64,000 nucleotides of DNA. Origin: Tigriopus japonicus (Eukaryota; Arthropoda; Copepoda; Harpacticoida; Harpacticidae). The position numbers and the translations under genes are program-made. Shown in pieces: positions 44,901 to 56,426 of the stretch. Where the stretch lies: NCBI GenBank assembly GCA_010645155.1, contig JAAGOF010000115.1:62001-126000 (forward strand), written 5' to 3'. The notes beneath the pieces are model-generated. The model was not told the origin of the DNA. It was given only the letters and a program-made list of their open reading frames with translations, and searched no databases. Each line of letters begins with the position of its first letter. Position 1 is the stretch's first letter.

Positions 44901-47900
44901 AACAAGATTTGAAGTAAATTTTGTCAGGTGCTTGTTACAACAAAATTGGCCACATACACAGACGAGGTATGACTGACATCTTTGGGTGCAGTTTGAAACA
45001 CAATCAGTGCTTCCATTTTTCTCTCATGTATTGCAAAAATGGCACTCTTAGACAAGAAACGTCACTCTTCTCAATGCCTACAAACGAGTTTGTGAGTTGC
45101 CCTAGCTCTTTTGTAGATCAAGACTGTTGGAAAGACTTTTGGGGGGGTGGAAGAACAATTTCGCTCAACCCCCCCAAAACAGTGCTTCCACAAGCTGCTC
45201 CAAAGCACTTGTCTAGTTAACGCAGAAACTAGATGGATGCATGGCCTTAACAAGCACAAGCCCAAAGGAGGCAACCACTACGATATTTGATCAGTTTAGA
45301 TACACTAAGATAGATATTGGCATTCGTAGGCTAACACACGGTGCCGATGATTCAGGCTGGTGATTGGTCAAGAGCATTCAGTTGAACATTCAGCTAATTC
45401 TCAGGAAGTTCAATAACAAACCAGAGTTCTTCTTCTTTGTTGATTTTGTAGTGAGTGATCTGACTTGGTGCTGGGGTTGCCAATTTACTTAAGTGAAATC
45501 ATATTCCCGTCTTTCAGCCTTCATAAACAGGTTTTTTCTTTAAGAAGAGCCAAAAGGCAAGGCATCCCTGACTTCAGTGACTTCTGAGCAGGGTTGCGAA
45601 TCAAACTCACATTCGTGTTTGCTCATATACAAGAGCAAAGCACCCATTCTGCAATCTGTTCTAGCAGTAACCCTAGCTTGCAACCTCCCGTGAAAAAACT
45701 TGCGCAAGCCGAGATTTCACATAAATGAGATTTTGTTGTCAATCACCCGATCATGTGAATTAATCGGCCCCTGTTTAAACTCCACACTAGTTGAAACTCA
45801 CTTTTTGCATATCAGGTAAATACCTTAGACACATTTCCTGCAGACTTGAGGATTTTCAATAACCAAACATCCCTATCAAATGAGCGAAATAGTTTAGATG
45901 TGTGTCTTAGAAGAAAAGGTTCCTTTAATCATGAACTTCGGCTTCCCGCATGATGAATGACGTCACAGACAGTCCGTGCCGGGTCGGGCAATCATAGATT
46001 TGAATGCCAATCTCTGAGAGGGTCCCTAGATCAGTTCATAGAAACACTCCACGGAAACGGAAACTAATCGGTTTAGTGCAGAGTCATATCCAAAGATGTC
46101 GGGATTACCTCGACTCCGTATAGGAAACTTATTTTCCAATTATTTTCCCTTTTGAACGCTAGATGGCATATCCTGAAAGTGATGTTTCCTGTGGAGGATT
46201 TTAACTCAAGCTTTAAAAAATTGCCAATAAATGGTGTGAAAAAGTGGTCAACAAAAGTTAGGGTTGTGGTAAGCTTTCAAGACTTTACTTGCCTCACCTT
46301 CCGCGCCATCTACGTATAGGCGTCTATTTTAAGCTTTGGGTAAAGTCCTTGACACGGAGATTATTTTTGTTAATACTTCCAACAATCAACATTTTGTACT
46401 GGTTTTTCCTGACAACCTAAAAAAAATCATTGAGACTGCGCGTAAATTATCCCAGGGTCTCGAATTCTCGTCATCAAACCCAATGTTTTGAGAGTATCAC
46501 CAGAGATTTCAATGCAAAAAGTAGACTATTTAGCTCAAAAATATGTATTTCTTTTTTGTTGATTAGATCGTCAAAGCGCGAGCAAATGTGGTTTCGTGAC
46601 TCGAATTCTGAAATCCTTGTTTTTTACTTGCCAATCTTCGACCACTAACTTTGCTTCCTTATTTTTTCGCCAAAAGATTGATCGATCCAATTTGCACTCG
46701 TTGGATACTTGCCTGGATATTAATGAAACGTTTGTCGAGCTCTCAGGTAACCCCAGCACAAAACGCAATTGCCAAGGCATGATATCTCACTTCCTATACG
46801 AAAATTGCTCTGTCGGATACTTTTTTGGATACAAAACATGTAAGTCTCACTAAAAGGTCTAAATTTATTTACTCCAAATATTTAAGTTGACATTGACTTT
46901 TGATTTCATTAGTGTCCATTTGCAACAGTTGCCATTTTTACTTAAAAAGTCAAGGTGACTTTTTTTGAATAAAAAAATGATTGAAGTTGTTACAATAATA
47001 ACATAAACGTGTAAACAACAGCACTAAAATAAAAGAGTACGGTCATAAAGTGCACCATCTAGTGGATTTCATGCGGCAACAGCTCGCAGTTCCCATGATA
47101 CACATGTTTTTGACGATTGCAACGGCCATTCATCAGTTTTGGACAAACTTAAGTGCCGAAAATGTTGATGGCGGAACTCCAAATAGATTTTTACACTAAT
47201 TGACTTTACTGTGAGTGTTTTCTGATGAATTTTGGCATTGATCATGCCTGAATTGCCTTTTCAGCAATCAGATTTCCATGCCAATTTGAAAGGAATTTTA
47301 CCAATGATTTCAACCAAAAACCACCACAGGTCCGGTTCATTAACAATACTCAGTCAACATTTTCGGCACTTTAGTTTGTCCAAAACTGATGAATGGCCAA
47401 TGCAATTTTCAAAAATATGTGTATCATGGGAACTGCAAGCTGTTGCCGCAAGAAATACACTAAATTGCGCACTTTATGACCGTACTCTGTTATTACAGTG
47501 CTCTAATGTAAACAATATTTGAACAAACAGAATCAAAACTCAATAGAGCTTGTCCTATTCCTCAGTGCTAACAGTCAAGAAATATTTTTCGCTTTAAAAT
47601 ATGAAAGGGCCGGTTCGGATCGGTTTTGTTGGGAACCTAAATCAATATTTCGAATCCGGCCCATAAAAAGGTCTCTAACAAAGATTTTTTGACATCACCT
47701 CGCTTGTTATCACGGTTTCTAGATCAATGACAGTTTAGAAAATTGAATATTTTTTTTAAAGTAGATATTAAGTATCTTCTTTAAGAAAAGTTTTTTTTCC
47801 AAAAATGGGAAAAAAAGATTAAGACGAGTGTCCAAGTAACATTTATCCGAATTTTATGAGTAAACTCCTATGAGGTCGGTTCCGACTCCGGATCGGTTCT

Positions 47901-50900
47901 TTTTTTTTGATCCGACTCACAATGAGCTGACTTCAGAACCGTTCCGACCCAATACTGAGTCAGCTCATGGTTTATCTGGACTTATCCCTAGTATTGGGTC
48001 GTAAAACTCTTAACCTGCCTTTCATTGTGTTAAGAACCAAATTCTGAAGTAAATCGCAATGTTGAGCAAAAGAAAGAACCAGTTTGCATGATGATCTTTC
48101 CGCCTTATTTGAGTACCTTAATACGGCAGTAAACGATGCTGCAGATTTTGCAGACGCAAGTCCGACCTTTTGTCTTACAACTTTAGAATGGATTCTTTGT
48201 AACCGGGGGGTGGAGACATCAATAACCCGCCCCTGAAATTCGTCAAGGAGGTCGTGAGTCCCTTTGTTAAGGAATATTTGTTGTTGCAATTCTTGATCAT
48301 GTCTTAGCGTACATAAGAAATTGATATATGTCTAATTAATAGGGACGGGCAAAAAGTGCAATAAGATTTTTGGTAACCTAAACACATTTATTTGCCTTTT
48401 TGCACTTCTCACCTTTATTTGCACGATTTTTTACATTTTCGGCCTAAATTGTACAAATTGTTGAGAATTTGCTATTTCTTCTTTGAAAATATTTACTTTT
48501 GGAAGATTTTTTCCAAATTTGAAAATCTTCACAAAAGTTCAGACAATCTATATAACTCAAACAAGCCACAAGAATGGGGAAATCTCATTGAATATTGTCC
48601 TTCTGATACTTTTAGATAACTGAATTCAAGAATAGTTTGTCAACAGCAACGTTTTTCCCTACTTTGATCACAATTAGTATAGTGTTTTAATAAAAGTCAA
48701 TATAAATGCCATATTTATTGAGTACTTTTATATTCAGCTTAGATTGCATCCCAACATGATCCCATGATTCCTTCTTTGTAGTTTGCTCACCTTTCTGAAA
48801 ACAAAAACAATTGCATAGTCAAAACAAAAAAGACCGTTTTGAACAACAAAAGACAAACATATTTGAAAATCTCTAAGGCTCCCAGCGTAGTTAAGAATTG
48901 TATTGATTACTACTATAATTTCTGCTCTTCAAGATTGAAAAATAACAAGCAGATGACAAGAAAATATCTGAACATTTTGTTTCAGAAATTTGTGTTTTTC
49001 TTCGATTTTTTAAATTTTAATTGCACTTTTTTGGTTTTTATTTGCACTTTTGATATTTTTCTGCATTTTATTTTACGATTTTGGGCTGTTCTTTGTGCGA
49101 CTTTTGGTAACTAAAAGCTTGTTTTGATTTGCACTTTTTGCCCGTCCCTACGAATTAGATATAACAACGTAAAAATACAAGTAAAATGGTAAAAACCGTT
49201 AAAAATAGTTGCGTAAAACGGCGATATCACAATGAGCTAACCAGAGATGTTTCAGTGCTCATGGAAAAAATGAAGAAGGGATGCAAAGACAATGCACATG
49301 ACATTGGGCAGAGGAAGATGAAAATCTTGGTTATTGTAGTAGAACGGGTGGGTCAGATTGGAGAGGTACTTCGTTAGTTCCTGCCGTTGGGAGAATTGGG
49401 GAGGAAACCGGACGAAGGGGAGCGACCGCCAATTTTCCCGAAGGATGTCCGGCCAAGGACAAAAGGATGTAGTTAAGTCCTTGTGTTGCTTTTGTGTTTT
49501 GTGTGGTCTCAAAGTATTTTTGCTCTCAAGACATGGATGACATTCCTGATTTTTTAAGGGTGCATGTAACAACCCAAATAAGGGTATAAGCTCTTAGGGA
49601 GAGTTCCAGCAATGGAAGAGGCACGGTGGTACGTGTCTTTTGAGCTCTTACTTGGACATGGTTCGCTTTGGCATCTTTTTCATTCTAACATGGTGATTTG
49701 TTTTCGTTCAAGGTTTGAGCAAATACTAAAGGCTAATCGTTTTTGCCCTTAGTAGATACTGGTAAAACTGGTCTCATCTCTGTCATCGAAGGAAGAAATT
49801 GAAAAAAAAAAAAGAGTAGAACTTGGTTCCTAACCCTTTAGATTACAGCTACTGGAATCTGAATGTTGAGGCCCCAAAAAAGTAAATCCTCTTCCTAAGT
49901 TATAAATGCTTGTAGTCATTTGTGACAATTATCGGCAAACGATATCTATGAAGAATTTAGTATAGATCCAATTTCTAACACTTCAATCGTCTTAGGGGAA
50001 GACCTCAAACCGTGCAAACCTCATGATGTCATTTCAAAGCCCATCATTGATCTCTCCGACTTGATCAATCAAAATTCGGAATGCTTTGAAGAGTGTCGCA
50101 AAGTATCGCATATGTCTTCGGTGACGACTTCTGAGATCGATTTCATCGCTTTTAATAAAAGTATCAATGCTGAAAACAATCCTACTCAGTACAACGTATC
50201 AGCTGACGCAAAGTAAGATATTACTTACGATTCTGAAGTTATTAAAAAGGGAGCAGATTTCTAGCAAATAAATTGGACATTTTTAGTTTCCAAATGGCAG
50301 GAATTTTTGGTTGCAAAGAAGGGTCAATTCGGTGATTTTTTGGATCCGGTTCAGTATTAGATTATATGGATTTACAATGCAGCTCTTCTTTCTCGTCGAT
50401 TAATCAGACCACAACATTTTCAAAGTGCAATTTTGTACCCTAGAAATAAATATGCTTTGCAAAAAACAAAAAAAAAACGATGAGTAGATTGGACTCTTAA
50501 GGAACCTAGAGCCAATTTCTGGGATTCGATTCCTCAAAAGTTCGCTTACAACTCCGGATTAGTTTCTGTTTTGGGGGATCTGAGTTAAATGAAAAAAAGC
50601 AATCTAATAGAACCAAACAATATAAAGTTTACATGAGCACAAAACAGTCTCATTTTATTTTTTTGACAAAAAATATTCCAATCTTTACAAAGCTCCGCAT
50701 TTTTTGCGAGAGAGTGATTTGAACGTTTGTAAATATGCTTTTTACAAACATTTAGCAAATGGCCGGGTTTTTGGCAAATGAGGAAACTTCATTGGTTAGA
50801 AATCTGCTCTGCTTCCATATTTGCTATGAAATAATTTGATAACCGATTTTTCTTGACAAAAATATCAAACACACTTTTTATAGTGAATCTTCAGCATTGG

Positions 50901-51224
50901 TTCTATACTTTGAATCATTTGACTATTCAGTTAACGTCATGACCCAACGCACTTATCTGGATCTTTTCTGTGAGTAATATTGATTTGAATCATTGGAATC
51001 ATTTTTGATAATTGGTTTGTATGTGATACGTTCTAGCACAACTCGGAGGAACAATTGGACTGGCTATTGGTGCTTCAATGATCACGATTGTGGAAATGTT
51101 TTATTTCCTCGGGAAGCTCTTCAAAATTATGTTTAAGGATGGCTTTGGAAAGGAATCAACGGTTAAAGACATAAAACCCACTTCAAATGGTATTATGAGT
51201 TTGCCTCAGGAGGCGAGATTTTGA
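38986..51224 (+). CDS. DEG/ENaC-family sodium channel, copy 1 (nine exons; exon 1-2 junction unresolved)
   Basis: Amiloride-sensitive-type cation channel of the cell membrane, acting as a trimer. Exons: 38986-about 39259/39268, 44045-44255, 44389-44618, 44682-44836, 44928-44966, 46677-46839, 49996-50212, 50884-50969 and 51037-51224. Exon 1 has the cytosolic HG motif (SLHGVPWY), transmembrane segment 1 (VLCFSVFMVCVIPFLII) and FPNLTLCHPKFF. The extracellular part is cysteine-rich (YCCGSLFNTKPTFTNAGVCY). The last exon gives GGTIGLAIGASMITIVEMFY, the TM2 with the GAS selectivity filter. All other exon phases match copy 2. After CHPKFF the only GT is in the wrong phase for exon 2, and a stop follows. 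A weak GC donor (TTCA|GCAGGA) would restore the frame. Either splicing is unusual or this copy is decaying. AATAAA at 51230-51235. Confidence 0.82.
40375..41862 (+). pseudogene. LINE ORF2 C-terminal fragment split by a MITE
   Basis: The first part (to 40658) translates to SRDRITMMTLYKSIVQPHLE, then YASPIWAPVTSAGLQKVERV and LSYWDRLKSLGLYSLERR, the classical C-terminal region of non-LTR reverse transcriptases. The second part (41509-41862) continues in the same frame with AFKCIHGLCPN, FRAPTLYNLLPCNIRR and FKYDLDNFLQTIPD, ending in a stop at 41862. The frame is intact across the insertion because the inserted MITE duplicated eight bases. It is 5'-truncated and thus inactive. Confidence 0.85.
40659..41508. 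mobile_element. 850-bp hAT MITE inserted in a LINE
   Basis: Terminal inverted repeats: left TAGGGCTGAATATTTTAGGT, right CCTAAAATATTCAGCCCTA, close to perfect. Exact 8-bp target duplication CTTATCAT at 40651-40658 and 41509-41516. The interior holds GGCAG/TGGCAGAA short repeats and TTAGGTAAAA blocks near the right end, with no transposase frame. It interrupts the LINE coding region, so it is the younger insertion. Confidence 0.92.
42016..42137. repeat. Left LTR (122 bp)
   Basis: Starts TGTTGAG and ends TGAACA. It contains TATAAATA and AATAAA, and is followed by the primer-binding-site-like TGGCGCAGTCGG. Confidence 0.85.
42258..43179. other. Assembly gap (922 N)
   Basis: The N run lies wholly within the LTR element, between its primer-binding site and its right LTR. 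The true length is unknown; the assembly probably broke on a multicopy internal region. Open frames drawn across it are meaningless. Confidence 1.
43185..43306. repeat. Right LTR (122 bp)
   Basis: Nearly identical to the left LTR. It is preceded by a GGAAA stretch that could be the end of a polypurine tract and followed by the CATTT target duplication. Confidence 0.85.
47019..47504. mobile_element. Inverted-repeat MITE with about 150-bp arms in DEG/ENaC copy 1 intron 6
   Basis: The arms (about 47019-47175 and 47345-47504) are reverse complements: AGAGTACGGTCATAAAGTGC on the left, GCACTTTATGACCGTACTCT on the right. The pairing continues through CAACATTTTCGGCACTT near the centre. The outermost few bases are less certain (AGCACT on both sides). 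No clear target duplication and no coding capacity. Confidence 0.75.
48340..49150. mobile_element. hAT-like MITE, family copy 2, in DEG/ENaC copy 1 intron 6
   Basis: Near-perfect terminal inverted repeats: TAGGGACGGGCAAAAAGTGC on the left, GCACTTTTTGCCCGTCCCTA on the right. The flanks CTAATTAA and CGAATTAG could be a decayed 8-bp duplication. The internal sequence matches 1811-2592. The TAGGGnnGGGC ends fit the hAT superfamily. No transposase frame. Confidence 0.8.
49170..49385. repeat. Dispersed repeat shared with 8095-8310
   Basis: Second copy of the repeat described at 8095-8310. It abuts the MITE that ends at 49150. Confidence 0.5.
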
Positions 51225-51229
51225 TTTGA

Positions 51230-51235
51230 AATAAA
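51230..51235 (+). terminator. Poly(A) signal of DEG/ENaC copy 1
   Basis: AATAAA, 6 bp after the stop codon, so the 3' untranslated region would be very short. Confidence 0.55.
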
Positions 51236-52185
51236 GAAACTGTGTGGTGCCCAACTTTGTATTAAAAAATCCTGTTTTGCATATTACGAAACGCGTACGA
51301 AAGCGTACATAAAGCCGAACCATCTCCAGTATCTCCAGAACCCAGAATGGGCCCCATGACTCCATTACAATTATTGTATAATATATTTACAGATGTATAT
51401 CCAATGAGACATTTCTCGCAATAAACATTATTATTAAAGCAAAATTGTTTACGTCTCCATGGGAAAAGCGAATGGATCGAAATTATCAGTGCTGATTGAT
51501 TCAAACATCGGGAAAAGCTGTCAAGTGGATAAGTGGTTAATTTTTAGAAAGAGCTGAAAATCAGTACTTTACTGCTTTTATATTATTACCTAAAAAGATC
51601 AGATCAGATCTGATTTGATAAATCAGGTCGACAGAACTTCTAATTCGTAGGATCACTGACAAAAGTTTGTTCAGGAAGTAAGTCATAATGAGAATCGGGC
51701 AATACCAACCGATAAAACAGGAGCTGCCTGTTTGAATATTTAATGTTCTAACTTTCTCAATCATCTTTAGACAAGAGTTTGGGAGAATTTGAACGAATTG
51801 TCTTTTTTAATAAGTGCCTCCTTAATTGATGCATTAAACATTCAAAAGGCTGAAACGCTTATTTTCCCGAACGTACTTGCAAAGAAAATGATAATGGTAA
51901 GGAATAAACCCTTGAGAATGAAAATAGATACCAGGGTTAGTTTTGCCCAAATTAATGAGTACAATGATGTTTACATTTTCTGAAAGTTAACGACTTTTAA
52001 TTATTGTCAATTAAGGGCACTTATTCGCTTTTAGTTTTTCATAGAACAGATCCAGTCACGTCAACCAGCTTTTCAGCATGCAACTCTAGATAATGTAAAA
52101 TTCATTGAATACATTTGGAACTACAGTACTAAATTGCTTCTTGATACCATTACATTGACATTGTTTGACGTTCCGTCTTGTTCCA
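51236..52185. other. Intergenic between the two DEG/ENaC genes
   Basis: AT-rich, with no gene or repeat end seen. It includes the promoter of the second channel gene. Confidence 0.4.
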
Positions 52186-55100
52186 ATGATTGACCTAAAT
52201 ATTCTCGGCATCTCCAAACGTAACAAATCCACTCCGATTGTTCAAGAAACGGAGATAAGTTATAGTCAATCATCGGACGTGTTCCTCTCTTCCAAAGAGC
52301 TTGGGGTCAAATGGATCGAAGATTTGGCCTCTTACAGCAGCCTTCATGGGGTTGGCTGGTATCATTATGCCAGTTCCAGTGGAGTCAAAATCATTATTAT
52401 GGTAGCCTCTTGCTTGATTGTCTTAATCCTTCCCATCTTCATTTTGGTTCAAAGCTTGGAGTTCTCTTCCAATTTGAAAGTAACCAATTCCGCTGAATGG
52501 ACCACAGCTGAGTTCATGCCTTATCCCAACATCACGGTTTGTCATCCAAAGTACTTCAATAGTGAACTTTTGAAAGGTAATGATGTGGCAATGAATATGA
52601 TCTGACCGACCTCAAAATGGTATTTTGCTTTTCAGAGTATGGCATAGACAATGACTTGGCTGGATATATGACGTTTGCTGTGAACCCAAATGCTCAACGG
52701 TATCTCAAGTTCATGGAAGATGAAGACAATTCCACTCAATCCGTTACTGACAGATTGAAACAACAATCCAAAGAGCTTGCTTCTATTCTAAAGGCTAACA
52801 ATCTAAATATCTTGGAGCTCTATCATAAAGTTGCGGTTCGGTGAGCGATATAAGTATCTTTCATTAGCCAAGCCTTTAAATTTTTATTCTTGTGTGGTGA
52901 AACTAGATGCAAGGATTTCATCATCTATTGTGAAATGAAGGCTGAAATCTACTCAAACACGAATACTAATGGATCGCCGGGTCAAAAAACTTGTTGCGAT
53001 ATATTATTCGATCCAAAACCGACGTTCGGCTATTCTGGAACTTGTTTCACTACCAATGTGGAAATCCAGGAAAGCTTTCCATCCATTTTCCATTCTTTAA
53101 AGATTTGGACTTATTTGGATAGCCGAAATGCACCAAGTATGTATGTTGTAAAGAACTAAAATTGCTTTCAAAACATCAACAATTAAATTATTAACTATAA
53201 TATGACCTTAAAGCATTCAGAATCCCATGGAAGGGTACAGATGCTGCCGAAAGGAACGGGATTGTTTGGGCAGTGACCTCAAATAACAGTCCAGCTGTGA
53301 TCATGAACCATAGACCAAATAAACTGCCTTCTGGATCGCATATTTCAATTGGACTCACAAAATCAGAGGTAGGTGGTAAATTCAGTTTACTAATTAATCA
53401 AGCCTTTTTTTAGCTTTTGCATGAATCTCACGAATACTTTCTGAACTCTTATGACCTAGAGTTCTAGGGAGAGAAATTCCACTCTTAAATCAAGGTTCTT
53501 TGTTGTGATTCCATTCAGCTGACAACTCACTTTCCTAGCACAGCGCCAAATTCAAAATAGCCAAGAGACAGACACATAAACAATTGAATTTCAGAATAAC
53601 CAAAATAAAATTAAACCCATTCTCCAGAGACTTCCTGCCAATAAGTAAACTTTCAAGAGGTGTTCACTAGCTGATCTGATCAGTTTTTGATGTTCAAGAG
53701 ACAAATGGATATCAGATAAGGCATCAAAGATCACCCAATTTCATCATATACATGTTACAATTTCTACACTGCATTCTTTGTTTGAAGATATGGTCAACCT
53801 GATTAAGGGTGTATTCTCTTCATGCCAAGGTAACAATAAAGCTATTGGTATAGGTACATTGGTTCATGCACATAAAATAACACACAGTTTGTCAAAGTTG
53901 ATGGGCCCTTTGAGAAGGAACAAGAAAAGTTGTTGAAAGATTACAGAAAGATTACCTTGGAGTTTACCTTTTAGGAGGCCTTCTATTTCAAGCTCAAGAA
54001 ATTAGATGTAAGATATAATCTGGCTTGAGTGTTGGGAGGAGTATTGGGTTTCAATTAGTTGCCAAATGACTAATTTCATCAATCCAGGTCATTTACAAAT
54101 TCAATTAAAAAAACAAACACTTTCTGTGTGGCCTGTCAGGTCCCTCTTTTATAGGACACTATAAGGTGATCTTGCTCAACTCCAGGCTAGTGAAGGGGGA
54201 TCTAAATTGAAGGCAAGGGTGTCGTTGGGAGTGTCATTTCTCTCCCTAGAACTCTATTTTTTCTTGTAAAATATCGTTCTTTCGCTTTTGCCCCCAACAA
54301 TTAGTCATTGTTCACTAAAAGTCGCTTTATTTGGTAACAATAGTAACTACACATTATTTGTTAAGGTAAACCAGTCTTCAAGCAAAACATGTTTGTTTTA
54401 TTTTCAATTTGTAGTATTGACAGTACTGTAGAATTGGAGAACGACACTAAAAAACAACTGACTTTGACCTCCCAAAATGTAAGCAAAAAAATTGACAAAG
54501 CTTATGGTTTGAGTCAACGAGTCTCTTTGCATTTCACTCGTACTATGCCCTAAATGAATGTAAATTGAAGGAGTGTTTTTCTGAATCACTTTGCCTTCAA
54601 TCGAAAACTGTAAACAATGTATCTGGAAATTCTCTTTTCGAAAAATTGGAAGGCTTCATCTAACCTTTGATTTCCTGATTAGGCAAACACATCCAATTAT
54701 TTCTTTAAAACTATTTCTAGATTGATCGAATTGATGTGCCAGGAGGATGTTTGAAGATGAATGAAACGTTTACAAAGCTCACAGGGATGGTCAACACCAA
54801 AGCAAATTGTCAAGGATTCTTAAACCACTTCCAATTTGGAAACTGCAGCTTGGCAGTATTTTACGGGTATAAGGAGTGTAAGGAAACCTTTGAATCAACA
54901 TTGCCAGTATGAACTTAATGCAATTATTTTCCATCTTTTTTTTTACTGTAGGGAAATCGATCCCACCCTGTACTCCAGAGGCAATGATAAGCGATTCAAC
55001 ACCATCGGCTGTACCTAGTTCGAGCGCCGGTTTATTGGAGCCTTGTTTGGATGATTGCTCCTCGATTCGATACCACTTCTCTCAATCACTTACCAATTTG

Positions 55101-55918
55101 GACCTTCAAACAGTCAGCGATTTTGCAAATAGCAAGTCCATGCGAGATAAAAATGGCCAATTGATATACGAGACCCCTGAGTAAGTTATATTGCCTAGTA
55201 AAATATCGAGAGGTTGCCTGTTTCAAAGAGGTCCCAAAAATAGAACGAAAGACGAAGCTGTGACTCTAGTAAATAAGACTTCATGCCTAAAACATAGCAT
55301 TGTTGTTTGACTTGCTAACTTTACACACTTATTTTCAAACTTTCACATCATCTACCATTTTGAAGTACATTGAACTATTGGTGGAGCCTTTTAAGAAAAA
55401 AAGATAACTTCTTTTTTGTCTTACAAAGATAGACAAGATGTTTTTGATAAGATTCATCCACAGGTCTATTTCGATCCTTGTCTTGAGTTAAAATTTGCAT
55501 AGAATTTTGATACGATGAAATTCGCCACTAATTTACAAACGCTTGTTCATTCTCATTTATTTCTCTTTTCATATTGTAGGGATATGAATTCCCTTACATT
55601 CTATTTTGAGACATTCGACTTTTCTCGAACAGAAATGAAAATGGAGACCTTTTTCGATTTCTTGGGTGAGTATTGATCATCATGAAAGTAGGTTTAATTT
55701 GGTTCAACATCCTCGCTTGCATCTTTTTTTTATTCATATTTTCAGCAAAAGTTGGAGGAACTATGAGTTTGTTCATAGGTGCGTCGATAATCACCGTTCT
55801 GGAGATCATATATTTCCTCATGTATCTGGCAAGAGTTATAATTGTAGATTGTATTAAATTGGACACCTATTTTCACCAAGCTCGCGGAGTAGTGGCTAAT
55901 GGCGTTCACGCAACCTAA
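52186..55918 (+). CDS. DEG/ENaC-family sodium channel, copy 2 (554 aa, nine exons)
   Basis: Exons: 52186-52576, 52636-52840, 52907-53136, 53214-53368, 54440-54478, 54721-54877, 54952-55180, 55580-55665 and 55746-55918. Total 1665 nt, an intact frame. The start is the first ATG (MIDLNILGIS). HG motif at residues 54-55 (SSLHGVGWYHY), TM1 at about 67-90 (IIIMVASCLIVLILPIFILV), then YPNITVCHPKYF. The cysteine-rich ectodomain includes KTCCDILFDPKPTFGYSGTC and NCQGFLNHFQFGNCS. TM2 near 500-525 reads GGTMSLFIGASIITVLEIIY, with the GAS filter and the conserved Glu. Exon lengths and phases match copy 1, including a 39-nt exon 5; the acceptor of that exon (ATTGGAG|AAC) is weak and was chosen for frame and length. 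A TA-flanked transposon lies in intron 4. Ligand and gating (peptide, proton or mechanical) cannot be told. Confidence 0.9.
53459..54254. mobile_element. TA-flanked inverted-repeat element in DEG/ENaC copy 2 intron 4
   Basis: Ends are inverted repeats: GAGTTCTAGGGAGAGAAAT on the left, ATTTCTCTCCCTAGAACTC on the right. Each is bounded by TA (53457-53458, 54255-54256), as in Tc1/mariner-type insertions. About 800 bp, no transposase frame seen, hence non-autonomous. Confidence 0.75.
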
Positions 55919-55973
55919 GAAAACCAAACTAGTCGAAAATATTGCTTCTTGACTTCTTCTCTGTGACAAGAAG

Positions 55974-56409
55974 CACTGAATTTCTGGAGTGGGAGGCTGA
56001 CGGTGAGAATCATGATTTCCAGAAGGATTGATTCAATTGCGTTCTTCTGACAACGAGACCTGGCTTGCATTTAGAAAAACACGTATTTCAAATTTCAGCC
56101 CAATCGAATGCCGGAGTGAAAAGTTATGCCTTTTCAAACTTATGTACTGAAGAGAGCTGAATGAATGAACTCACCCGTTTGTGGTAAAGTGATTACCAGA
56201 GAAGGGTAAATTCGTTCATTCCCGGAAGGATTTGCACTGCTCTTTAATTGAGCATAACTTTTGACTCCGACGTTCGATTGAGCTGAAAATTGAAATACGT
56301 ACACACTACTCAACATATGCAAGGTCTCATTTGCAGCAGAACATAGTTGACTTGTTCCTACTGGAAATCATGATTCTATTCCTTACCCTCCCAGTCCAGT
56401 GATTCAGTG
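55974..56409. mobile_element. CACTG-ended inverted-repeat MITE (copy A)
   Basis: Two arms of about 150 bp face each other: CACTGAATTTCTGGAGTGGG on the left and, on the right read backwards, CACTGAATCACTGGACTGGG. Both continue through ATCATGATTTCCAG, GAGACCT, a CAATCGAA-GTCGGAGT type block and AAAAGTTATGC. The centre is about 130 bp. The exact ends are uncertain by about 15 bp because the flanks also pair weakly; no clean target duplication. The same family is present, split by another element, at 12799-14325. Confidence 0.8.
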
Positions 56410-56426
56410 GTTCTTCATTGTGATAA

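Noticed and set aside
47580..47960. Possible relationship of GGATCGGTTC-rich sequence to 50280-50620
   Set aside because: Only scattered short words match and no consistent order or ends could be established by eye.
47972..48289. 105-codon minus-strand frame
   Set aside because: No recognisable domain; it lies in a repeat-rich intron of the channel gene and could be a decayed element, so it is not called a gene.
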